Source: Candidatus Iainarchaeum sp.
GTDB taxonomy: Archaea; Iainarchaeota; Iainarchaeia; JAADDC01
DNA length: 38,169 bases
NCBI GenBank assembly: GCA_030445695.1
Contig: JASUTF010000005.1
Span: 1 to 38,169, forward strand
Reading direction: 5' to 3'
Below are positions 32,021 to 38,169 of the stretch, one piece after another (position 1 is the first letter of the stretch; every line of letters starts with the position of its first letter). The translations under genes were made by a program, and so were the position numbers. The notes beneath the pieces were generated by a model that saw only the letters and a program-made list of their open reading frames with translations, was not told where the DNA came from and did no database searches.

Positions 32021-34480
32021 GTGTCCGGACCGGAAGAAGACCATACTGCGTCTTTGGTTGCTCTTGCAGGTGTTTTCCACGATTTTGGCAAGATTTATAG
32101 AAGTCGAGACCGCCAAAAGCACCAAGATCGGTCCAAGAGTGCTTTTTTGCACCTCAAAAGTGCCTTTAATGATAACAAAAATATCATTCAAGATCTTGGT
32201 GTAAACAAGAACACATTAGAAAATGCATTGAATCTTGTCCTTGCGCTCGTTGAGCATCACCACGATCAGATCCCTCCTAAGGGCGTATCCTCGGATATAT
32301 TTTACGCTTTAAAGTTTGCAGACTGGCTTGCTTCTAATTATCGCGAGGAGGAAGAGATAGAGCAAGATGCGAGCGTGGAGATGTCGTATACCATTCTATC
32401 CCCTTTTAACTTAGATCTTTCCGGCGACTGTATGTGGGTGTTGGGCAATGTTTCGGATATCGGGCAAAAAATAATCAATAATCTTTTGCAACGGGCGAAA
32501 AATGCAAGATCCCTCGATGACTTTTTGCTCGGTGCGTTGCACGCTCTTTACAGCGAAGCGTTCAACATAACCGATGACGTTAAGACGCATTACATTCCGC
32601 TGCCTGTACATAGCCATCTTGTCTCTGCCATTGCTGCGGCATTGGTTGCATCCCCATTGTTCAGACAGAAGATTGGTGATTTTGCGGGCAAGGATGCTAA
32701 ATCAGCCGCAAAATATCTTTCAGCAGTCACAACTCCTCTCATAGGTTTTGCCGTTGTCGACATTCATGGCATTCAAAATTACATTTACAACTTTGTTTCA
32801 GAATCCGGCGCAATGCGCACGGCTGCGGGCCGCTCTGCACTTGTGAATATCTTGTCTTCAGTTATCCCGATGATTCTTGCAAAGAAGTACGGAGTACCCC
32901 CCACAAATGTTCTTGTCCGCAGCGGTGGCAAGGCAGTGTTAATAGTGCCCCACATTCATAATGACGAGGGTAGTTTTTTGGCAGAATTTTCTAGAAAAAT
33001 TTCGGAGCAACTTTGGAGTAATAACATCCACCTCGTTGTTGATGTTTCTTACGCTGATATAAACACGAGCCGTTTGTTTGCAGCTTTGTCCAGCTCTTCC
33101 TCCGACCCTGCTCATGCTGTTCTTCAAGAGTCCTTGCAAAGGGCAATGGAAAAGTCCCGGCGTAGTTCTGTATATCCCTGGCTTAAAGCTTACCTTACTG
33201 GCGAGGAGTCAAAGCCAATTCCTGCCTCAGGCGACACCCTTTGTGACTCTTGTGGGTTACCGCGAGATTTGCGAGATGGGATTGGAATTCAAGTGGACGA
33301 AAATCATATTTATGAAGGCTTGTGCAAAGCTTGCAACGCTGCCCATGCGATTAGGGATATCGTTTTACTTGGCCGTGATGGCTCTGTGAGTTTGGATTTT
33401 GATGATATCCGTGTCGGAATTCACGGTACTGGTACGCCTACCGTTGATGTGAGCTTTAAGGGCCGTTTGTGGCTCTCGATGAACGTTGGCCCCGATGGCA
33501 TTATTCCTAGCCCTGCGAGGTATTTGCTGGACAAATCTAAAGGGAGTGTTCTTGAGCTTGAGGCATTCGGCAGCGTCTTTGCGGTGGTGAAGGCGGACGG
33601 AGACTCCATGGGCACGATCTTTTCCGAACTTGCATCTAAAAGCATAGCAAGGTATTTGGCGCTGTCTGTGGCAATTTCTAGGTTTTTCGAAAGAGAAGTG
33701 CCGAGGTCACTTGGTAAAGAATATATGGTGCATCTTGTGTATGCCGGTGGGGATGATTTCCTCCTTGTGGGTTCTGTGCGTGATGCTTTTGAAGCTGCAA
33801 GCTTTATACTTCGTGCCTTCGAGGAATACAAGCGACGGGGCATTGTTTCAGGTAATTATAGAGGTAAATACACTGTCTCTTTGCCCCCGAGTGTATCCTT
33901 GGGTGTTCGTGTGGCTCCTAGAAAGTATAAGATACTTTGGGCAATTGAAGAGGCGGATATGCTTCTTGACTCTGCAAAGGATGCAGCACCGGGCCGAAAG
34001 AGCGGGGTGACAGGATCAAAGTCGGGAGTTGCTGTACAGAAAAAGGAAATTGGTCCGAAAAAGGAAATTGGTCCGTATGCAGTGAAACGGCAACAGTTTG
34101 TCTACGCGGTCGAATATGTTTTGAACAATCTATCTAGCGCAGAGGACATAGCAAGCGATCTATCAGGTACAAGCAGCGGCAGCAAACAATTGTTCTATAA
34201 GTTACTGGACTATTCTCTCGGGCTCATCAATGCATACGTTGATTCTGGATATAGGTTCGACAAAGATGTTGTGAGCCGCTATGCACTGCTCACATACTAC
34301 TTGCGGCGCATTGAAAATCAGCGCAACGCGCCTAGTGCTCTGATTGGAGCAGTCGCGGATCTGAAGGAGAAATTGCTCACGCATGTTACGGACGGGGGGA
34401 GCCAGGATACTGTCCGTGAAATATATCAGATGCTCGCGCCGCTCGTAATTGGGTATTTAATCTCAAAAGGTGGTACTTAG
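32021..34480 (+). CDS. csm1: Type III-A CRISPR protein Csm1 (Cas10)
   Basis: Cas10 is the large subunit of the Csm complex. The 819-residue protein has an N-terminal HD nuclease motif (His20-Asp21 in GVFHDFGKIY), a first palm-like region (VVDIHGIQNYIYNFVSESGA), a zinc ribbon with CxxC pairs at about 406-442 (DTLCDSCGLPRD, GLCKACNAAH) and the second palm with GGDD at residues 576-579 (YAGGDDFLLVG). ssDNA cutting and cyclic oligoadenylate synthesis should both work. The GTG start at 32021 has GGAGGTG 8 nt upstream. An 18-bp tandem duplication at 34039-34074 doubles KKEIGP. Base composition is AT-rich compared with the housekeeping genes. Confidence 0.93.
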   Translation: MSGPEEDHTASLVALAGVFHDFGKIYRSRDRQKHQDRSKSAFLHLKSAFNDNKNIIQDLGVNKNTLENALNLVLALVEHHHDQIPPKGVSSDIFYALKFADWLASNYREEEEIEQDASVEMSYTILSPFNLDLSGDCMWVLGNVSDIGQKIINNLLQRAKNARSLDDFLLGALHALYSEAFNITDDVKTHYIPLPVHSHLVSAIAAALVASPLFRQKIGDFAGKDAKSAAKYLSAVTTPLIGFAVVDIHGIQNYIYNFVSESGAMRTAAGRSALVNILSSVIPMILAKKYGVPPTNVLVRSGGKAVLIVPHIHNDEGSFLAEFSRKISEQLWSNNIHLVVDVSYADINTSRLFAALSSSSSDPAHAVLQESLQRAMEKSRRSSVYPWLKAYLTGEESKPIPASGDTLCDSCGLPRDLRDGIGIQVDENHIYEGLCKACNAAHAIRDIVLLGRDGSVSLDFDDIRVGIHGTGTPTVDVSFKGRLWLSMNVGPDGIIPSPARYLLDKSKGSVLELEAFGSVFAVVKADGDSMGTIFSELASKSIARYLALSVAISRFFEREVPRSLGKEYMVHLVYAGGDDFLLVGSVRDAFEAASFILRAFEEYKRRGIVSGNYRGKYTVSLPPSVSLGVRVAPRKYKILWAIEEADMLLDSAKDAAPGRKSGVTGSKSGVAVQKKEIGPKKEIGPYAVKRQQFVYAVEYVLNNLSSAEDIASDLSGTSSGSKQLFYKLLDYSLGLINAYVDSGYRFDKDVVSRYALLTYYLRRIENQRNAPSALIGAVADLKEKLLTHVTDGGSQDTVREIYQMLAPLVIGYLISKGGT
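34039..34074 (+). repeat. 18-bp tandem duplication inside cas10
   Basis: Two identical copies of gaaaaaggaaattggtcc, head to tail (34039-34056 and 34057-34074), encode KKEIGP twice in a Lys/Gly-rich linker after the palm. The length is a multiple of three, so the frame is kept. Confidence 0.85.
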
Positions 34481-34497
34481 CGTCCGGAGGTGGTTTG

Positions 34498-34947
34498 GTG
34501 CATCAAAGACCGTCTGGAACAGGTTCGCCCCATCCGCGGAGGGGTGGGGGCGGCAGGCCTGACACGGGCGCTGTCGAACAATTGGCAAAGGATCTTGTTG
34601 ATTTTTTGGTAAAGGATTCGCCGGATTACGTTGGCGTGATTAAGAAGTTAAAGAATTCCCGCTCAGTGCGCTTAAGTGGCGATACTGCTTCTAGGACCGC
34701 TATCCGCAAACTCTTTGAAACTGTAAACAAATACTACAAAAATGCTGAAGGGTCCCGGGACTACAACAGAGTGATAGCGAAGATCTACGCGTCTGTCGCA
34801 CACACTGCTGCGAGGCGCAGGGACGACATATCCCGTCTAATACAGAACGTGGCTGATGGGCTCCTGATCGATTCTACGCTTGACGAGAAGGAGAGGATAG
34901 AGAGGTTCGTTCGCTTCTTCGAGGTACTTGTATCTTTGACGGGGTGA
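34498..34947 (+). CDS. csm2: Type III-A CRISPR protein Csm2
   Basis: Csm2 is the small subunit that lines the target RNA along the Csm backbone. The 149-residue protein has a disordered Gly/Arg-rich N-terminus (HQRPSGTGSPHPRRGGGG) and then a five-helix body (VEQLAKDLVDFLVK, TASRTAIRKLFETVNKYYKN, SRDYNRVIAKIYASVAHTAARR). Position between csm1 and csm3 and size fit Csm2. The GTG at 34498 has GGAGG 7 nt upstream. TTG at 34495 is an alternative. Sequence conservation in this subunit is low, so the call leans on context. Confidence 0.85.
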   Translation: MHQRPSGTGSPHPRRGGGGRPDTGAVEQLAKDLVDFLVKDSPDYVGVIKKLKNSRSVRLSGDTASRTAIRKLFETVNKYYKNAEGSRDYNRVIAKIYASVAHTAARRRDDISRLIQNVADGLLIDSTLDEKERIERFVRFFEVLVSLTG

Positions 34948-34952
34948 TCGTG

Positions 34953-35741
34953 ATGGCATATAACCTCAAAGGGAAGATCGTCTGGAAGGTAACTATCCGT
35001 GCAGAAACGGGTTTGCATGTAGGAGGATCTGCCTCTGTCTACGAGATAGGTGCTCCTGACTCACCGGTAGTAAAAGACCCAGTTACGGGTGAACCATACA
35101 TTCCCGGCAGTTCTGTAAAAGGGAAACTCCGCTCTCTTTTGGAGGCAAGGTATCTCGATTTAAGTGCGGTCAAGCAGTACCATGCCAGCGGCAGGTCCGA
35201 TGGTGATATAAAGAAGAAATTGGAATCCATGGGATTCAGGATTTCCAAGAAGGAAATCGTCCAGTTTGAGGACTGTGCCAAATACATGAAAGAAACCGGA
35301 AAGGACGTCAGTTTTATCTGTCGTCTCTTTGGCCAGCCGGGCAACAAGGAGGAATCAGAGCCGACCCGCCTTCAGATAACAGACTTCAAGGTCATTAACT
35401 GGGGGGCTGACAATGACTATGAGATAAAGGGAGAGAACGCACTCGATCGCGTTACCAGCGCGGCGAACCCCCGCTTCATAGAGCGCGTTCCCGCCGGTAC
35501 GAAGTTCGAGGGTTACATTATAATGAACGTCTATGAGAACATCGACCTCGACGATATAAAATATCTTGAGGAAGCACTGGAGCTGCTTGTCAGGGACTAC
35601 ATCGGCGGGCACGGGACTCGTGGATACGGTAGGGTTTCCGTGAAGGTGGATCCCCCAGAGTTTTACCCGCCGGGCTTCGGAACCGATGATGTCAGGAGCA
35701 AAGCGGCGGCTCTTTCAAAAGAATACAATATCGGCGAGTGA
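34953..35741 (+). CDS. csm3: Type III-A CRISPR protein Csm3 (RAMP backbone, target RNase)
   Basis: Csm3 (Cas7-type) forms the backbone filament and cuts target RNA at 6-nt steps. In the 262-residue protein the RAMP opening LKGKIVWKVTIRAETGLHVGG is followed by the catalytic Asp36 in EIGAPDSPVVKDP and by PYIPGSSVKGKLRSLLEARY. CRLFGQPG and GGHGTRGYGRVSVKVD are further RAMP Gly-rich elements. The ATG at 34953 is preferred. A GTG at 34944 overlaps the csm2 stop (GTGA) and is an alternative. Confidence 0.93.
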   Translation: MAYNLKGKIVWKVTIRAETGLHVGGSASVYEIGAPDSPVVKDPVTGEPYIPGSSVKGKLRSLLEARYLDLSAVKQYHASGRSDGDIKKKLESMGFRISKKEIVQFEDCAKYMKETGKDVSFICRLFGQPGNKEESEPTRLQITDFKVINWGADNDYEIKGENALDRVTSAANPRFIERVPAGTKFEGYIIMNVYENIDLDDIKYLEEALELLVRDYIGGHGTRGYGRVSVKVDPPEFYPPGFGTDDVRSKAAALSKEYNIGE

Positions 35742-35746
35742 TCGCC

Positions 35747-36568
35747 ATGCCTGCCTACAAGGTGTGGTTTAAACTGTCTGGGAGGGCGTATGGTTCGTAT
35801 CCTGACGCCCACGCCATTCTTTCCACTTTATACAATTTGGGAGTTCAGGACAAGAATCTTCGTGTTTCCGGACTTCTCCCAGTAGTTAATGAGAGGGTGC
35901 TGTTTCCAGTATCTACGTCTTTGTTGTGGAGGAAAGAACTGTTGAAAGATACCAGGAGCATGGTGAAAGCAGGCAGGTTATTCTCCGAGGATCCCTGTAA
36001 TCTCGGTAGCGTCTCAGCGGAGTTGGAGACGTTTATTGTGCCTCGTAACGCACTTGACCGTATTACAAGAGCTTCAAATCTTTACTTCGAGCGGGGCTGG
36101 TACGTTGTGTCGGGTAACAGTGTTGTCCAGGATTTCGCGTTCATTATATACCATCCCGACGACGATGCAGCCCAGAAGATTTCTGAAGATCTCAAGAACT
36201 TCCTCCACGGTGTTGCCTTCGGAGGAAACAAATCGCACGGTGCTGCTGTTGAACCCGCGTCCGTGAGAGTTGAGCAATATTCCGGGCCGGCACTCTCCAC
36301 GGATTCGGGCATTCTCTTATCACTCGCGCTGCCTGGAGATGTTCCACCTAAACATTATCCCGTTGTTTATGAGAAATGGGTTTTCTGGCAGGATGCAACT
36401 ACAGAGGTAATGATGAGAAAGTCTTTCGGCGTTTACGGCGCGGGTAGTTACTTGTCATACGGGGAATACACGTCTGGCGACATATCTGTTGGAGAGGATG
36501 CACGCGGTTTCGAAGCGAAGCTCTTCGCCCGACCGCTGTTCCTGAAGGTGAGCTGTAATGGAGAATAA
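35747..36568 (+). CDS. csm4: Type III-A CRISPR protein Csm4
   Basis: Csm4 (Cas5-type RAMP) caps the complex and holds the 5' handle of the crRNA with Cas10. The 273-residue protein begins MPAYKVWFKLSGRAYGSYPDAHAILSTLYNLG, has IPVST-like FPVSTSLLWRKELL and RNALDRITRASNLYFERGWYVVSG, and carries a Gly-rich loop GVAFGGNKSHGAA. A GTG at 35738 overlaps the csm3 stop. The ATG at 35747 is the better start. The end overlaps csm5 by 11 nt. Confidence 0.9.
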   Translation: MPAYKVWFKLSGRAYGSYPDAHAILSTLYNLGVQDKNLRVSGLLPVVNERVLFPVSTSLLWRKELLKDTRSMVKAGRLFSEDPCNLGSVSAELETFIVPRNALDRITRASNLYFERGWYVVSGNSVVQDFAFIIYHPDDDAAQKISEDLKNFLHGVAFGGNKSHGAAVEPASVRVEQYSGPALSTDSGILLSLALPGDVPPKHYPVVYEKWVFWQDATTEVMMRKSFGVYGAGSYLSYGEYTSGDISVGEDARGFEAKLFARPLFLKVSCNGE

Positions 36569-37535
36569 GGAAATCTTGTTGAAGGTAGTGCATCCCGTTC
36601 ACGTTTCGGATGCTAACGGGCGTATTCCCGCGGGATTTTGGAGAATAAAGAACGGCAAGGTTACAGTCCTGGACTTGGATAAACTTGCAGAGAAATACAG
36701 CTTGAAGCAGCTACGTGATTTGTTCTCCCAAGCGTTCAGGGGCTATTCTCCCTTCTCTGACAACGATTACACGGTTCCTCCGAACGCTCCTAGCGTTTCC
36801 GGGACTCGCCCCCGTGGTGATATCATATTCTTCATCCGAGATGGTAATGGCAACGTCTACCTCCCTGGCAGCAGCATAAAGGGATGTATTAGAACCGCAA
36901 TAATCGGTGCAGCCATTGAAAATAATGTTGGTGCGCTTCAGAATCTGTTATCCTACGTTTACTCCGGCAGGTATGACAAGAAGCACGGTTTTTCCAAGTG
37001 GTACCAGCGAACCGTGGGCTCTCCACACGCCGATCCGTTCCGTGCGTTGTCTGTTGGCGATGCGGGTACATCCGTGACGACAGAACTTCTTGAGACCCTT
37101 CGCGTGTCTACTGGTCGGACGATACCTTCTGGATACCACGAATACGCAGTGGATGGGGAGTTCCTTGTTAGAATCGGTTTTGATTCAGGGCTTTGGGACG
37201 ACCTTGCTCGGGGCACGTTCCTAGACAACCTTCAAATCTCTTCGATAGACGACATTCTCCGTATTTGGACTGAATGGAATGCGAAGGTTTTGCAGTGGGT
37301 TTCCCAGCATTATGATGGACTGGGCGTCGTGTTCCCAAGGGGGGACAAACTGGTCTTTGTTGGCAGGAACGCGGGCTGGGCCACGAAAACAGTTGGATAT
37401 TTGCTCAGAGACCAGCCGCGTCCTGGACTTTTTGGGCACGGTCGCCGTGCACAGTGCTGGCCACTCCCCTGCACAGTTCCCGCTGCAGTTCGTTCAGGAC
37501 AGAAATTCTTCCCCGGCGCCCTGGAGCTTGTTTGA
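36558..37535 (+). CDS. csm5: Type III-A CRISPR protein Csm5 (unusual C-terminus)
   Basis: Csm5 (Cas7-type RAMP) caps the 3' end of the crRNA and helps its maturation. The 325-residue protein has VVHPVHVSDANG, a RAMP strand VYLPGSSIKGCIRTAI, DPFRALSVGDAG and the C-terminal family element FVGRNAGWATKTVGYLL. After that element the last 30 or so residues (PGLFGHGRRAQCWPLPCTVP and following) are Cys/Pro/Arg-rich and do not resemble the usual FPKTR-plus-terminal-strand ending. This suggests a frameshift or erosion near 37420-37450. The ATG at 36558 overlaps the end of csm4. Confidence 0.88.
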   Translation: MENKEILLKVVHPVHVSDANGRIPAGFWRIKNGKVTVLDLDKLAEKYSLKQLRDLFSQAFRGYSPFSDNDYTVPPNAPSVSGTRPRGDIIFFIRDGNGNVYLPGSSIKGCIRTAIIGAAIENNVGALQNLLSYVYSGRYDKKHGFSKWYQRTVGSPHADPFRALSVGDAGTSVTTELLETLRVSTGRTIPSGYHEYAVDGEFLVRIGFDSGLWDDLARGTFLDNLQISSIDDILRIWTEWNAKVLQWVSQHYDGLGVVFPRGDKLVFVGRNAGWATKTVGYLLRDQPRPGLFGHGRRAQCWPLPCTVPAAVRSGQKFFPGALELV

Positions 37536-37717
37536 CTTCTTTTCTTCACCCTGCTTATCTTACGCTCGAATGCTTGCTTGTCAGTATGACGATTTCTTGG
37601 CATACTAGAACCGTAACAGTGATGGATGCTACTGCGGTGCCTGTATTTACCCCTGCGGCAGTTCTCGACTAAGAACACGGCGTGCGAAGTGGCGCACATA
37701 TGCGAATACCCGCAGAG
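37536..37717. other. Interval between csm5 and the array with relic repeat
   Basis: No gene is credible here. The first 20 nt are pyrimidine-rich and may end the csm transcript. At 37643-37669 a strongly decayed copy of the CRISPR repeat is visible, followed by 48 nt of former spacer length (37670-37717). Confidence 0.5.
37643..37669 (-). repeat. Degenerate CRISPR repeat (relic)
   Basis: cccctgcggcagttctcgac matches the repeat core cccctaacgg...ttctcgac with a 2-nt and a 1-nt deletion. It shares the cggc(a/t)g variant with the first clear repeat at 37718 and ends 48 nt before it, close to the normal spacer length. Confidence 0.55.
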
Positions 37718-38169
37718 GTTTCAACCCCTAACGGCTGTTTCTCGACTCCGAGGCATGGGGCGGGCAGAATGCCGATGAGGAGGGGCTCAACCCCTAACGG
37801 TGATTTCTCGACATAAGCCGAAGAAATCATCTAAACGGAGGGTTAAGACCTTGAAGAAATCTCAACCCCTAACGGTGATTTCTCGACATGACCGTGGACA
37901 TCTGGGAAAGGTTCTGGGAGAAAATAGACATCTCAACCCCTAACGGTGATTTCTCGACCGAAATGCGAGAGTTCGACACAAAACGAGGGGTTTTCGAGGA
38001 ATCTCAACCCCTAACGGTGATTTCTCGACCGTGAAGGACGAGGTGGAAAGGAGTATAGAGGAGAGGTGGTGGATCTCAACCCCTAACGGTGATTTCTCGA
38101 CAAAGGTGAACGAATAGCGGGCAACCTGTATTCCGTGTCTATGATCTCAACCCCTAACGGTGATTTCTC
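37718..38169 (-). CRISPR. CRISPR array (7 repeats seen, continues past the window)
   Basis: The repeat unit is 29 nt; on the plus strand it runs from atctcaacccctaacgg to the end ttctcgac. Copies start at 37718, 37784, 37859, 37930, 38001, 38073 and 38144, the last cut by the window edge. Six spacers are 37, 46, 42, 42, 43 and 42 nt. Copies 3-7 are identical as far as seen; copy 2 differs at its first two bases and copy 1 at several. Decay on the left marks this as the old end. On the minus strand the repeats end GTTGAGAT, and the decayed copy 1 ends GTTGAAAC, like the usual archaeal crRNA 5' handle, so the array is probably transcribed leftwards from a leader beyond the right edge. Confidence 0.95.

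Overview
The window is archaeal chromosomal DNA. The evidence is ribosomal protein L40e, diphthine synthase, Trm5, an archaeal homodimer-length tRNA-splicing endonuclease, an XPD helicase, a TrmB regulator, digeranylgeranylglyceryl-phosphate-synthase-like and archaetidylinositol-phosphate-synthase-like lipid enzymes, DUF357 and class III (pilin) signal peptides. Promoters fit this: TATA elements lie about 25 nt upstream of start codons, so many genes look leaderless, while internal operon genes use GGAGG-type sites and GTG/TTG starts. Charged proteins, purine-rich coding strands and GC-rich hairpins suggest a thermophile. The exact lineage (a euryarchaeal group or a DPANN-type group) cannot be fixed from this window.

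Layout. 1-173: a GC-rich hairpin cluster cut by the window edge. 174-9407: a large anchored surface protein, a DNA repair/GlyRS pair, two unknown proteins, then the overlapping run L40e - UbiA prenyltransferase - HTH regulator - Pcm. 9404-12501: an unknown protein, a JAMM protease-like protein, a SPOUT-like protein, an orphan C5 DNA methyltransferase and a small anchored secreted protein. 12547-14875: a TrmB regulator divergent from a strongly expressed surface protein, with a perfect palindrome between them. 14903-21481: EndA and a winged-helix protein, XPD helicase, the tight minus-strand operon dph5 - DUF357 - lipid synthase - small surface protein - VTT membrane protein, and trm5. 21483-24657: a three-LamG protein with a pilin head and a KaiC-type ATPase. 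24690-28989: scpA-scpB, Hsp20, RNase HII, a RelE toxin-antitoxin cassette and a RumA-type methyltransferase. 28990-31326: a RelE remnant, a membrane transglutaminase-like protein, a zinc ribbon and an unknown helical protein. 31398-38169: a type III-A CRISPR-Cas operon (CARF protein, cas10/csm1, csm2-csm5) followed by a CRISPR array running off the right edge.

How the parts work together. Csm1-Csm5 should form an RNA-guided interference complex. Cas10 retains HD and GGDD motifs, so ssDNA cleavage and cyclic oligoadenylate synthesis are both plausible. The leading CARF protein lacks an HEPN effector domain and is best read as a possible ring nuclease. No csm6/csx1 effector, cas6, cas1 or cas2 is present. 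The array appears to be transcribed leftwards, toward csm5, with its old end eroding beside that gene.

The most unusual structures are the toxin-antitoxin cassette bounded by 16-bp direct repeats, the start-less RelE remnant in frame behind the rumA stop codon, a repeated divergent-promoter geometry (start codons 50-54 bp apart around one TATA element, or 33 bp apart around two), and an eighth degenerate CRISPR repeat.
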